Below are positions 7,621-16,177 of a DNA stretch of 49,125 bases, in pieces (position 1 is the first letter of the stretch; the number at the start of each line of letters is the position of its first letter). The notes below the pieces were generated by a model, which did not search any database, was not told the origin of the DNA, and saw only the letters and a list, made by a program, of their open reading frames with translations. The stretch spans positions 1-49,125 of the forward strand of contig JAGORJ010000003.1 of NCBI GenBank assembly GCA_018062885.1, given 5' to 3'. The DNA is from Patescibacteria group bacterium (GTDB taxonomy: Bacteria > Patescibacteriota > Patescibacteriia > UBA1558 > GWA2-36-10). Both the position numbers and the translations under genes were made by a program.

Positions 7621-8814
7621 TTAAATATCACGCATCGCCAGCCCAATGCTAGCTGCCATTCTTGGTCCAATTTCTTGCAAAACTGGCTTTAGGTCCAAAG
7701 GATAAATGATTCTATCCCAAGGATCACCAATAATGACGGATAAATTGAGCAATTCTGATAAATACTGAGGTAAGCTTGGTAAAAATGCACTACCGCCAGC
7801 CAAAACTATTTTTTCAATTTTGGTATCACCTTGTCTTTGATAAACATCAAAAACATATTTGATTTCATTGATAATCGGACTCAAAGCATTTTGGATAGTA
7901 TTTGGCACTGAACGATTCGCACCTGTCATCAAACCAAAATCTCTTTTGAACTGCTCTGCTCTGTCAACATTGACATTCATGCTATTCATGATCGCTTGCG
8001 TAATCACTTGACCACCACTATCAATGCCACGGTTCAAAATCGGCACACCATCCTCTATCACACAAATATCAGTATTATTTGAACCAATATCCACAATCAT
8101 TACACTAGACATGTCATTGCCCATCATCGATCTAGATAAGGCAAAAGCCTCTGTTTCCAAACTGACTAAATCTAAATTGGTTCTTTTGAAAATATCCAAG
8201 TAGCGAGAGACCAAGTTTTTTGGCGCTGCTGTCAATAAAATACGATAACTTTTGGCTCCACTGACTCCTCTGTCTACCACCTCGTCTAAATTGGTATTTT
8301 TCTTTACTGGCGCTTCTTCGGCTTCAGAATCGTCTTTTGTCTCTGCAGATTCCTCATTTTTTGCTGCTTTATTAAAGAGATTGCCTAATTTATTACTACT
8401 TTGCGCCACAGCTTCTGAACCAAAGTCTTTTTTGTTCAAAATTTTCCAGTCCAAAATCATTTCTTCAATAGGCAAAGGGATGAATTTTTTTGCTTCCCAT
8501 TTGATAGCTGAAGCTAAATCTTTTTTTGGCATTGGCGGCAAAGAAATAATAGAGGTAAAAACAGAAAAAGTGGGTAAAGCAGCAATTGCCCGGCGAGATT
8601 CCATGCGTGATTTTTTGACAATAAATTTGATATAATCAGCAATCAACTGATTGTTTTTTTCAGTGGAGGCTTTTAAAATATTGGTATTGATATCGGCGTA
8701 GCCATAAGTCTTGAGTTTGGCTTGGCCTTTATAATTTTCTAGTTCAACAATTTTAACACTGGCTGTACCAATATCAACTCCCAAATAACTATTCACACTT
8801 GAAAATAATTGCAT
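7621..8814 (-). CDS. pilM: Type IV pilus actin-like protein PilM
   Basis: The protein (397 residues) has an actin/FtsA fold: phosphate-1 motif LGVDIGTASVKIVEL (11-25), phosphate-2 motif MIVDIGSNNTDICVIEDG, and the adenosine motif KIVLAGGSAFLPSL near the C-terminus. The stretch FIPLPIEEMILDWKIL is typical for PilM. An acidic, low-complexity insertion (about residues 131-188) makes it some 45 residues longer than usual. PilM is cytoplasmic and binds the N-terminal peptide of PilN. It is the first gene of the pilus operon and has a clear promoter. Confidence 0.95.
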   Translation of the reverse strand: MQLFSSVNSYLGVDIGTASVKIVELENYKGQAKLKTYGYADINTNILKASTEKNNQLIADYIKFIVKKSRMESRRAIAALPTFSVFTSIISLPPMPKKDLASAIKWEAKKFIPLPIEEMILDWKILNKKDFGSEAVAQSSNKLGNLFNKAAKNEESAETKDDSEAEEAPVKKNTNLDEVVDRGVSGAKSYRILLTAAPKNLVSRYLDIFKRTNLDLVSLETEAFALSRSMMGNDMSSVMIVDIGSNNTDICVIEDGVPILNRGIDSGGQVITQAIMNSMNVNVDRAEQFKRDFGLMTGANRSVPNTIQNALSPIINEIKYVFDVYQRQGDTKIEKIVLAGGSAFLPSLPQYLSELLNLSVIIGDPWDRIIYPLDLKPVLQEIGPRMAASIGLAMRDI

Positions 8815-8852
8815 ATCTAAAACTGTTTTTTTCTTTCAATAATTCTTTTCTT

Positions 8853-8881
8853 ATTATAACATATTTTATCCAGAGCAACAA
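8853..8881 (-). promoter_or_regulatory. Promoter of the pilus operon
   Basis: On the minus strand TTGTTG (8876-8881), a 17-base spacer and TATAAT (8853-8858, preceded by TGT) lie 39 bases before pilM. No further strong promoter was seen until the pilin genes, so this probably drives pilM through pilC. Confidence 0.65.
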
Positions 8882-8894
8882 ATACTTTAAGCAC

Positions 8895-8923
8895 AAAAAA
8901 AGCTTAGCTAATTAGCTAAGCTT
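8895..8923 (-). terminator. Terminator after surface protein gene 8948-10867
   Basis: A perfect 24-base palindrome (8900-8923, core AGCTTAGCTAATTAGCTAAGCT) is followed on the minus strand by six T. It ends the surface-protein transcript 20 bases before the -35 of the pilus operon. Confidence 0.8.
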
Positions 8924-8947
8924 AATGAAAAAAAATCACAGTTAAAC

Positions 8948-10867
8948 TCAATAAGGATTATAGTTAAACTTTGGCAAACTTTTTACAAAATTTTGCATAC
9001 CTTTTGGTGGATTTACTTGCAATCTACCGTCATTGACAAATTTCTCAGCTGGCGCACCTAAGGTACTATAAGTTCTATTTAGATCAAAATATCTAGCTAA
9101 AACATTGCCATAAATATTTAGCGTAGCACTATCAGGGCCGTTAGTAATAAACTGCCCACAACTTGAATTAGGACTAGCACAATCCTCCACACCGTCACCC
9201 AAAACTATAAATGTCCCTGCAAGCTCTGTCACACTCGCATCAATCGTCACATCACCTTTGACGATCCAAACTAAAGAGGCAATTTCACTGAGTTTATCCA
9301 CCTCATTACTAGCATAGCTAATATTATGGGTAATATTCAAATTACCATTGACAATAACAATACCAGCTCCACTAGCTCCACTGCCACCAATAATAGTTCT
9401 AGCGGCTGCTGGGCCAACCAAATCACTATCATTATAATAAACTGAATTGCCTAGTGCCTGATCAATACCAACATCAGCCCAAAATTGCGGTAAAGCATCA
9501 ATAAAAAGATTAGAACCATACTTATTTAGCCCAGTCTCACCTAGCTGAGTCGTTAAACCATTGTAATCAATTTTACCCAAAACATTTTGATAATAGCCTG
9601 TGTTACTCAAATAGGGAAACTCAATCAAAGAACGATTTTGAAAAACCGGCAAGCCAGCTCCAGTCTGCACATTTGGTCTAGTACTTGAAGCATAAAAATT
9701 AGTAATCGTACCACCAGCTTCAATGATATAAGCATTGTACTTATTTGGTGGCAAAGGCTTAGTATTGCTGATATTAGCTCGTGAATAAATATTGCCAGCC
9801 TCTACTTGAAAATAGGGGTTGTTCCCGGCCGTAATGCGTGGTGAAAATTGCAGCCAACCAATACCATTAAAATCAGGTTCACCAGTTGAGTTCCAAGCCC
9901 AACCGCACATATAGCCATAACCATCATTGGTCGTAGAAGCATAGTCCACTATCAAACCTGGAGTAGCATAATAAGCATCACAAGTTTGACAAGTGTTTTG
10001 GTTATCATTATAAGCATTATCTGGACATCTGGCTTCTGGACTATTTAAGTCACATTCAGTGCACTGATAGCCTGCTACAGTAGATTCTAAATCACCATTG
10101 AAATCATAGCTATACTCCAAACAATTTTCACAAGTATTATTTGCATAATCTTCACATGTACCATCACCTGTCCCACACCCAGTATCATCAACACAAGTAG
10201 CGTCCGAGATACTACATCTTTTTTCACTACTAGCCTGACAATTAAAACAACTAGCCATACTGCCCTCACTACCGCTACCGCTTATCGGAAAGCCTAGCTC
10301 CCAAGTCCACTCAACTTCATCTTCTAAGGGCAAAATACTTGCGTGATAAGCAGAGTCGCCACTATGACTCAAACTATTTTCTACCTTGGTATTGAATACT
10401 GGACTTAAATCTCCTGGTAAACTATTATAATAATAATCACTGATAGGGCCATTTAGATGGACACCTAATTCAGGTGCTTCGGTGTCGCCTGGATCTCCTG
10501 GATTAGAAAAACAAATCCACCAGCCAATATTACCTGCCCAAGCACATCCAGTCACAACCCTTTCTTTTGTAGTATTATCTACTTCTAAAATTAAACCATA
10601 ATCAACTGAGCCATGTCCACCATTAGTTCGACAAGTATCATCAGGCAAAGCATTATCTACTATACCATTTATGCCATCAAAATCATTCAGACAATTTAAA
10701 GACAACCAACCAATCGTCGGCGCCCAAGCCCAGCCAGCAAAGGGATAAGAACCATCAGCTAGCTCTGCTCTAGCAATTTGCTGATAAAAAATCAAGACAA
10801 AAGCAAAGCTAAAAATACTAAACAAAAAAATGCGTAAGTAAAGATGAAAATTTAAATACTTTTTCAT
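8948..10867 (-). CDS. Secreted surface protein with W-A-W/G-W motifs and cysteine cluster
   Basis: The protein has 639 residues. An N-terminal signal peptide or anchor (about 1-34) ends in ARA. Three copies of an aromatic motif follow: AGWAWAPTIGWLSLN (44-58), CAWAGNIGWW (108-117), and CGWAWNSTGEPDFNGIGW (321-338), a pattern I know from CPR surface proteins. A cluster of about 17 cysteines, several as CxxC or CxxxxC pairs, fills residues 207-296. The C-terminal half has short beta-rich repeats (NGNLNITHNI, KGDVTIDASVTELAGTF, TLNIYGNVLA) that suggest a beta-solenoid. It is exported and probably disulfide-stabilised. It lies just upstream of the pilus operon with its own promoter and terminator. 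Function is unknown. Confidence 0.85.
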   Translation of the reverse strand: MKKYLNFHLYLRIFLFSIFSFAFVLIFYQQIARAELADGSYPFAGWAWAPTIGWLSLNCLNDFDGINGIVDNALPDDTCRTNGGHGSVDYGLILEVDNTTKERVVTGCAWAGNIGWWICFSNPGDPGDTEAPELGVHLNGPISDYYYNSLPGDLSPVFNTKVENSLSHSGDSAYHASILPLEDEVEWTWELGFPISGSGSEGSMASCFNCQASSEKRCSISDATCVDDTGCGTGDGTCEDYANNTCENCLEYSYDFNGDLESTVAGYQCTECDLNSPEARCPDNAYNDNQNTCQTCDAYYATPGLIVDYASTTNDGYGYMCGWAWNSTGEPDFNGIGWLQFSPRITAGNNPYFQVEAGNIYSRANISNTKPLPPNKYNAYIIEAGGTITNFYASSTRPNVQTGAGLPVFQNRSLIEFPYLSNTGYYQNVLGKIDYNGLTTQLGETGLNKYGSNLFIDALPQFWADVGIDQALGNSVYYNDSDLVGPAAARTIIGGSGASGAGIVIVNGNLNITHNISYASNEVDKLSEIASLVWIVKGDVTIDASVTELAGTFIVLGDGVEDCASPNSSCGQFITNGPDSATLNIYGNVLARYFDLNRTYSTLGAPAEKFVNDGRLQVNPPKGMQNFVKSLPKFNYNPY

Positions 10868-10881
10868 AATAAATTACTTTT

Positions 10882-10910
10882 ATTATAACATAAATTTTGC
10901 TAAACAAAAA
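10882..10910 (-). promoter_or_regulatory. Promoter of surface protein gene 8948-10867
   Basis: On the minus strand TATAAT (10882-10887, preceded by TGT) lies 15 bases before the start codon. The -35 position 17 bases away is TTTTTG (10905-10910), part of the T-run of the preceding terminator. Confidence 0.5.
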
Positions 10911-10938
10911 ATGTCTCTGCTAGAAGCAAAGACATTTT
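10906..10938 (-). terminator. Terminator after fibre-like protein gene 10961-12931
   Basis: A stem of AAATGTCT-TGC with GCA-AGACATTT (one mismatch, 5-base loop TAGAA) is followed on the minus strand by T5, 22 bases after the stop codon. Its T-run coincides with the -35 of the next promoter. Confidence 0.75.
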
Positions 10939-10960
10939 AAATAAAAATTTATTTCAAAAA

Positions 10961-12931
10961 CTATGGACAGGTTGTAGCAGTAACTAAACCCCCTCTAATA
11001 GTAAGGGTGCAAGAGCCAGAACCAGCGGCATTACGAACGTTTATAGTAGAATTCAAGCCTGCTGCGCCATTTGCACGATAACCACCAGTGCTGTTTATAG
11101 AGCCAGCAACATCTAATTTATAAGATGAATTTGGATTAAGGACTCCAATACCCACCGTGCCATCACCCTTAATAGACATCAAATGACTAGTCCAGTTGTA
11201 AAAGGTCATTGCTAAATCACTGTCCTCAATAACGCCATTTTCGTCAGCTCTGGCCGCTGAAAATCTAAAAGCCTCAGCAGCACTTTGGGCATCAGACTGA
11301 ATACCACGAATCATAAAAGGAGCGTCACCAACTGACTTACCACTTACGATTGGAACAAAATTAGAAGCATCACCGGTACCTTGACCCATCAAAAGTCTAC
11401 CAGTGCCTCGAGTAACCTTTACGCCATCGCCGAGCACAGGGCCAAATGGTAAGGCAACTGTCAATTTAGTACTTGGCGTAATGGTTCCAATACCAACCCT
11501 GTCATTGCCAGCATCGACAAAAAAAGTATTAGTATCTACGGTCACTTTACCATCTTTATCTACCAAAAATTTATCAACTCCAGCTGTCTGTAATTTGAGC
11601 AAATGTGAACCAGCTAATGCTGAGGTAGCATTGGCATAAATCAAATTTTCACCAGGAGCAGCTAAAGCATCTCTAATTTGTAAAGACCCTTCTTTAACAT
11701 AAACATCACCAGCAAAAAAGCCTGCGTAATTATTGAATCCACCAGTATCTTGACAATAAAGATAAAAATCCCCCTCTGCATCATAAGTCTTTTCACCTGA
11801 CACAGCACAAATACCAACACCTGCGCCGTCAAAATTACCACCATTACGCTCATAACCACCAGCAGCAACTAAACCTAAGGCCGCTGGGCCATTAACACTG
11901 GCTAATGTTTGCGTAATACCAAATAATTTACCGATTACTGGGAAATCTGGTACCCCGCCATCATCAGGTGGATTCCAACCAATCGCCGTAGTTCCTCTAA
12001 ACATTCCTCCGTAAATACTAGAGACTCCATAAACACCCACTGGGCTAGCTTGACCAATAATACCATCTCCAGCTGTGATACTGCCATCCGCGATTAAATC
12101 ATCATGTATAGTTGTATAACCCTCTATTGTGACCCCAGCATTTATAGTTGTAGCACCATTTAATTCCGTTAAACCATTAGTCACTAAAGCTTTACCACCA
12201 AGAGCTTGATTACTAAATAGACCGGCGATGCCATTAACATCCTTTGCTGCACCGTACACACCGATCGCATTAGCAAGCGTACTGTATCCCATCACACCAG
12301 CGCCACCACTATTAAGAGCTAAGCCATAAACGCCATAGCTAGGGTAAATACCAGAAGTGGCAAGAGTCTGTCCAAAAACACCATAAGCATAAGAATCATT
12401 AAAAGTGCTCTTACCAGCTATAGCCTCTATAGCTCCACAACCCCTACTTCTAGCTGGATCACAGCCTTTTAAATTTGTAATACCATATTGATCTCTTCCG
12501 GATAAATTAGCAGACAAAGGATTTGTCACGCCTCCGCCAAAAACTGGAGTTACGCCATTAATAGTCCTTACATCTATATCATCAACATTTATTATATCAA
12601 AGTCGCCTAAATCTAAACTTTCTGTCATTGGATTTGTCAATCCACCACCTCCGCCACCAACGAAGGTTGCTGGATCCAGGCCATTTAGGGTAGTCACTTG
12701 TAAAGAATCGATGGAGCCATCACTAAAATTTGCAGTACCACCATTAGTTAAATTAAAGCCGTGCAAATCCAAATTTTCATCCAGAGGATTTGTAACAACA
12801 TTTAGATTAGCACTACCATCTGGATTTGTTGTCGGACCTGCCCATTGAGCAAAAACTTGTTGTTGAACAAAAACAAAAGCCAATACTAGAGCTAGACTAC
12901 CAAGCCAATAAATTTGTTTATTATTAAACAT
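10961..12931 (-). CDS. Secreted fibre-like surface protein (paralogue 1)
   Basis: The protein has 656 residues. The signal peptide (about 1-28) ends near VFAQ. The mature N-terminus carries a motif shared by this family, NPLDENLDLHGFNLTNGG, repeated twice more in diverged form (NPMTESLDLGDFDI, NPLSANLSGRDQYGI). Then come Gly/Tyr-rich repeats (YGVFGQT, YGVYGLALNSGGAGVMG, IGVYGAA), a module with ENLIYANATSALAGSHLLK and GVDKFLVDKDGKV, and tail-fibre-like V-G-I-G-T/V-x-x-P motifs (RVGIGTITPSTKL, TVGIGVLNPNSSYKLDVAG). It ends in SGSCTLTIRGGLVTATTCP. These are features of phage-tail-like or adhesive fibre proteins. It has its own extended -10 promoter and a terminator. Adhesion is inferred, not shown. 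Confidence 0.83.
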   Translation of the reverse strand: MFNNKQIYWLGSLALVLAFVFVQQQVFAQWAGPTTNPDGSANLNVVTNPLDENLDLHGFNLTNGGTANFSDGSIDSLQVTTLNGLDPATFVGGGGGGLTNPMTESLDLGDFDIINVDDIDVRTINGVTPVFGGGVTNPLSANLSGRDQYGITNLKGCDPARSRGCGAIEAIAGKSTFNDSYAYGVFGQTLATSGIYPSYGVYGLALNSGGAGVMGYSTLANAIGVYGAAKDVNGIAGLFSNQALGGKALVTNGLTELNGATTINAGVTIEGYTTIHDDLIADGSITAGDGIIGQASPVGVYGVSSIYGGMFRGTTAIGWNPPDDGGVPDFPVIGKLFGITQTLASVNGPAALGLVAAGGYERNGGNFDGAGVGICAVSGEKTYDAEGDFYLYCQDTGGFNNYAGFFAGDVYVKEGSLQIRDALAAPGENLIYANATSALAGSHLLKLQTAGVDKFLVDKDGKVTVDTNTFFVDAGNDRVGIGTITPSTKLTVALPFGPVLGDGVKVTRGTGRLLMGQGTGDASNFVPIVSGKSVGDAPFMIRGIQSDAQSAAEAFRFSAARADENGVIEDSDLAMTFYNWTSHLMSIKGDGTVGIGVLNPNSSYKLDVAGSINSTGGYRANGAAGLNSTINVRNAAGSGSCTLTIRGGLVTATTCP

Positions 12932-12957
12932 ATATTATCTTAATTAATTATACTTTT

Positions 12958-12986
12958 ATTATAGCACATTTTTAACTAGGTTCCCA
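12958..12986 (-). promoter_or_regulatory. Promoter of fibre-like gene 10961-12931
   Basis: On the minus strand an extended -10 TGC TATAAT (hexamer 12958-12963) lies 26 bases before the start codon. The -35 position is TGGGAA (12981-12986), inside the 3' end of the preceding gene. This is a weak -35 with a strong extended -10. Confidence 0.5.
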
Positions 12987-14621
12987 AACACCATTGGTAC
13001 ATTTACCATTCTCTAAGCCAGGAACCAGATTAACCCAACCACCTGCACCCTGGCATAAACACAGAGAACTATAGTTTGTAAAATAATAAACCCTACCCTC
13101 TTCTCCACTTTTACAAGATGGACCAGATGTTCCGCCTCTAAAATCAATGTAGCTGGAAGCACCATTTAACAACAAATTACCACCCAAATCAGCATCCTGA
13201 CTGGCTAGAGATCCAGCAAAATAAGCATTGCCATCTTTATCAACTCTAAATTTATCAACTCCCAAAGTTTGAGCCTTGATCAAATGTGAGCCAGCTACTA
13301 CGGCACTAGCATTGATATAAAGCATATTTTCATTGGCAGCTGAGAGCTGACCACGAACTTGCACCGAGCCATCTTTGATATAAATATCACCACCAAAAAA
13401 ACCGGCATAATTATTTTTATTTGAAGCATCTTGACAATAAGTATAATAATTTGGATTATCTCCCAAAGCTTTATCTTTGGCACCACTCAAAGCGCACAAA
13501 CCCAAACCCGCATGAGTCAAACTAGCGCCGCCATTAGAGCCGCCAGCTGCCACTAAACCAATGGTATAAGGAGTATAATTACCAACTGCTGCCTGAGTTT
13601 TATCTACACCAAAAAATTTAGTGATTATACCATTATCTGTCACATCATCATCTAGCTCTTCACCTGGTGGCGGAACAGTAGACAAAGTCCTAGCACCTTT
13701 TGCTAAGACTCCTTGCTCACCATAACCATAAACACCAACCACACCACCATTAGCATAAAGGCCAATTTTACCATAAGCCTGAATACCAGCGTTGTTATCA
13801 TTATAACCTGCCACCGCAACTATCGGCGTCAAGTTACCAGTCGTATGAACATATAAATAAGCCCCATTATCTAGCAAGACTGGTCCATCAAAGTAGCCTG
13901 CATAGTCACCAGAACCAACACTACCATAAATACCAGCTCCGCCAGGCAAGCTACTTTGACCAACCACGCCATTGGCGCCTAGACCAAAAACACCGGACCC
14001 ACCAGCGTAACCATTGGCGTTTCTACCAAAAACACCGGACCCAATAGCACTAGTACTTTGGCCAACCACGCCATTGGCGCCACTGCCAAAAACACCAGCA
14101 CTATTAAAACCCGTACTTACACCATAAACTCCTGGATTATTTATCGCCTCTCCATAAATGGCATAGCCACGATTTGCTTTAGCATAAACCGCGCGACCAC
14201 CATTATTCTCTGAAATACCATAAACAGCATAGCTTGGTCTAATACCACTATTAAAAATGGTAGTAGCACGCAAACCATAAGTATAAGAATTGACATCATT
14301 ACTACTATTTGCGGTTGCTCCAAAAGCCCATTTTTCTTCGCCGGCCGCAGCTTCGCCACTAGTGATATCTAGAGAATTACCTGACATTATCAAGCGTGAA
14401 GCGTGAATTTCATTGGCATCCAAAATATTATGTGTGCTCAAATCTAAATCTTCTTGCAAGGGATTTTCCAAAAAATTTAGACCAACATTACCGCCAGGAG
14501 GAGGATCATTTGGACCTTGATAACTTTGTGCAAAAACATTAGTTTGAGAAAATAAAGCACCTACCAATAAAAGAAATAATGCGCTACTTAAAAAAGAAAA
14601 CACTTTTTTATTTTTATACAT
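12972..14621 (-). CDS. Secreted fibre-like surface protein (paralogue 2)
   Basis: The protein has 549 residues. A signal peptide (about 1-31) ends in VFAQ, followed by NPLQEDLDLSTHNILDANEI as in paralogue 1. The central part has many glycine repeats, GVFGxxxNGxxGxS and variants (AGVFGSGANGVVGQS, SGVFGRNANGYAGG, SGVFGLGANGVVGQS), partly repeated at DNA level. It shares the ENMLYINASAVVAGSHLIK / VDKFRVDKDGNAYF module with paralogue 1. It ends in a small cysteine module, PSCKSGEEGRVYYF...LCLCQGAGGW, shared with paralogue 3. It is probably an elongated repetitive surface fibre. Variation in repeat number could alter its length. Confidence 0.83.
   Translation of the reverse strand: MYKNKKVFSFLSSALFLLLVGALFSQTNVFAQSYQGPNDPPPGGNVGLNFLENPLQEDLDLSTHNILDANEIHASRLIMSGNSLDITSGEAAAGEEKWAFGATANSSNDVNSYTYGLRATTIFNSGIRPSYAVYGISENNGGRAVYAKANRGYAIYGEAINNPGVYGVSTGFNSAGVFGSGANGVVGQSTSAIGSGVFGRNANGYAGGSGVFGLGANGVVGQSSLPGGAGIYGSVGSGDYAGYFDGPVLLDNGAYLYVHTTGNLTPIVAVAGYNDNNAGIQAYGKIGLYANGGVVGVYGYGEQGVLAKGARTLSTVPPPGEELDDDVTDNGIITKFFGVDKTQAAVGNYTPYTIGLVAAGGSNGGASLTHAGLGLCALSGAKDKALGDNPNYYTYCQDASNKNNYAGFFGGDIYIKDGSVQVRGQLSAANENMLYINASAVVAGSHLIKAQTLGVDKFRVDKDGNAYFAGSLASQDADLGGNLLLNGASSYIDFRGGTSGPSCKSGEEGRVYYFTNYSSLCLCQGAGGWVNLVPGLENGKCTNGVWEPS
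13953..14081 (-). repeat. Direct repeat inside fibre-like gene
   Basis: A near-identical 27-base segment occurs at 13953-13979 and 14055-14081 (102 bases apart), encoding GANGVVGQS. Between them the ACACCGGACCCA segment is repeated as well. The period is a multiple of three, so unequal recombination would keep the frame. Confidence 0.7.
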
Positions 14622-14643
14622 ATTTTGATTTTTACTTTTCTAT

Positions 14644-14673
14644 ATTATACCACAAAACAAAACAAGCAGCCAA
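14644..14673 (-). promoter_or_regulatory. Promoter of fibre-like gene 12972-14621
   Basis: On the minus strand TTGGCT (14668-14673), an 18-base spacer and an extended -10 TGG TATAAT (hexamer 14644-14649) lie 22 bases before the start. The -35 lies in the loop and stem of the preceding terminator. Confidence 0.55.
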
Positions 14674-14686
14674 TTCTGACTGCCTG
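14653..14686 (-). terminator. Terminator after fibre-like gene 14711-16024
   Basis: A 7-bp stem with one mismatch (CAGGCAG, 680-686, with CTGCTTG, 663-669, of the 14.6-kb region) and a 10-base loop is followed on the minus strand by TTTTGTTTT. It overlaps the next promoter. Confidence 0.6.
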
Positions 14687-14710
14687 TTTAGAAAAAATAT
14701 TGAGAAAAAA

Positions 14711-16024
14711 TTATTTGTCAGCGCACAAGGAATCTGCTTTGCCATTGACCATCGAAAACCAAGAGCTACCATCGCAATAGCACAAGACATTATGTACTTT
14801 AAAATTATAAACTACACCAGCGGTGCCCGCTGCACAGCTTGGCTCTGCCGTGCCACTGTCGTCATTGAAATCAAAGTAGCTACCAGCACTACCAGAAAAA
14901 GACATATAGCCACCAGTCTTCATGCTCAAACTACCAGCAGCAGTTGCTCCGCCATTTAAAGTGGTAGCTCCTGTGACCGTCAAAGCACCGGAAAAATTAG
15001 CATAAGTAGCAGATACACCGCTAGCAAAACTACCAACACCACCAGCTGTCACTCTAAATCTATTTGAGCCGTTGTTTTGTAATAAAATAACATTGGAGGA
15101 AGCATTACTACCACTTGGTAAATTAGCATAAATAATATTTTCACTAGCCGCCAAAGCTGTCGTTGGCCTGACTTGCATCATGCCATCTTGATAATAAGAA
15201 CCAACTAGATGTAACTTAGAGCTGGGCGTTAAGGTGTTGATACCAACATTACCACCCATAATAGCCATGGAGTTAGCTTGACTCAAATTAAATACTCCAG
15301 CTGTATCATCTAGATTAATACCCACTGAATCAGCCCCAGAAACAGTGAGAGTACCCAAAGCTACAGCATAGTCACCGTCAGCAGCAGCTGAATGTCCGGA
15401 CGCAAAACTATAAAGACCATTAGCCGTACTATTGTTACCCACTGCTAAAGAGCCAGCCACTCCGACTGGACCAGAAAAATATCCTGCCCAACCAGAATTA
15501 GCTAGACCATAGACGGCTGTACCACCAGCGTTATTAGAGACGCCAGCGACTGCATAATTTGAATTAGCCGCCGATAAAGCATTGGTAGAGGCATACAGAC
15601 CATAAGAGGCCCCGCCTGTGGCCGATGAACCGGTCATAAAATAAGCTGCTTTAGTTGCTGATCCCATCGCAGAGTTTGTAGCAGTCAATTGCATTGAGCT
15701 ATTCTCCGCTATAATATCTACTGTGCCTTGAACGGCACCAAGAGGAATAGTTAAATTACTAACATCCAAACTATTTGTATTAAAGGTATTAGCAGTCAAA
15801 GTATCTGTTTCTAAATTACCAACATTGATAATATCATTTGTTTCCAAATCTACATCGCCAGACTCATTGGCAATCAGTGGTGTATTTACACCCGTTTGAT
15901 CACCAGGACTGACAGATGGCGCCTCCCAAGCAGCTATAACTTGTTGCTGAATAAAGACTAAGGCTAAAACAGAGACGCTAAGCGTCAAAAATCCTAAAGA
16001 AAATTTATTAAAAAAATGTTTCAT
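14711..16024 (-). CDS. Secreted fibre-like surface protein (paralogue 3)
   Basis: The protein has 437 residues. The signal peptide (about 1-32) ends in VIAAW. The N-terminal family motif appears as NESGDVDLETNDIINVGNL. Gly/Ala/Tyr repeats follow (ASYGLYAST, TAVYGLANSGWAGYFSGP), then NVGINTLTPSSKLHLVGS, the module ASENIIYANL...NRFRVTAGGVGSF, and the terminal cysteine module EPSCAAGTAGVVYNF...VLCYCDGSSWFSM. The last module is nearly the same in plan as that of paralogue 2. It is the first gene of the surface-protein block and is transcribed from the divergent promoter region at 16.07 kb. Surface fibre or adhesin is the best guess. Confidence 0.83.
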   Translation of the reverse strand: MKHFFNKFSLGFLTLSVSVLALVFIQQQVIAAWEAPSVSPGDQTGVNTPLIANESGDVDLETNDIINVGNLETDTLTANTFNTNSLDVSNLTIPLGAVQGTVDIIAENSSMQLTATNSAMGSATKAAYFMTGSSATGGASYGLYASTNALSAANSNYAVAGVSNNAGGTAVYGLANSGWAGYFSGPVGVAGSLAVGNNSTANGLYSFASGHSAAADGDYAVALGTLTVSGADSVGINLDDTAGVFNLSQANSMAIMGGNVGINTLTPSSKLHLVGSYYQDGMMQVRPTTALAASENIIYANLPSGSNASSNVILLQNNGSNRFRVTAGGVGSFASGVSATYANFSGALTVTGATTLNGGATAAGSLSMKTGGYMSFSGSAGSYFDFNDDSGTAEPSCAAGTAGVVYNFKVHNVLCYCDGSSWFSMVNGKADSLCADK

Positions 16025-16068
16025 ATTTTTTATTTTATGCTACTTATCACAGATTACTAATTAAAATA

Positions 16069-16097
16069 ATTATAACACAAATTGACATAAATGAAAA
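16069..16097 (-). promoter_or_regulatory. Promoter of fibre-like gene 14711-16024
   Basis: On the minus strand TTTTCA (16092-16097), a 17-base spacer and TATAAT (16069-16074, preceded by TGT) lie 45 bases before the start. It is back to back with the plus-strand promoter at 16103-16131. Confidence 0.55.
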
Positions 16098-16102
16098 TTA
16101 TA

Positions 16103-16131
16103 TTGCTTTATTTTTTTAGATTGTCTATAAT
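16103..16131 (+). promoter_or_regulatory. Promoter of the 16178 gene and lemA
   Basis: TTGCTT (16103-16108), a 17-base spacer and TATAAT (16126-16131) lie 46 bases before ATG 16178, divergent from the surface-protein promoter. lemA follows only 10 bases after the first gene and is probably co-transcribed. Confidence 0.65.
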
Positions 16132-16177
16132 AAACGTGTAAAAATAAAGATAAACATTATAAATAAGCAATAAAAAT

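Noticed and set aside
13953-14081. CRISPR-like array
   Set aside because: The direct repeats are in frame, encode glycine-rich units and have coding spacers; no cas genes are present. No CRISPR array was seen elsewhere in the window.
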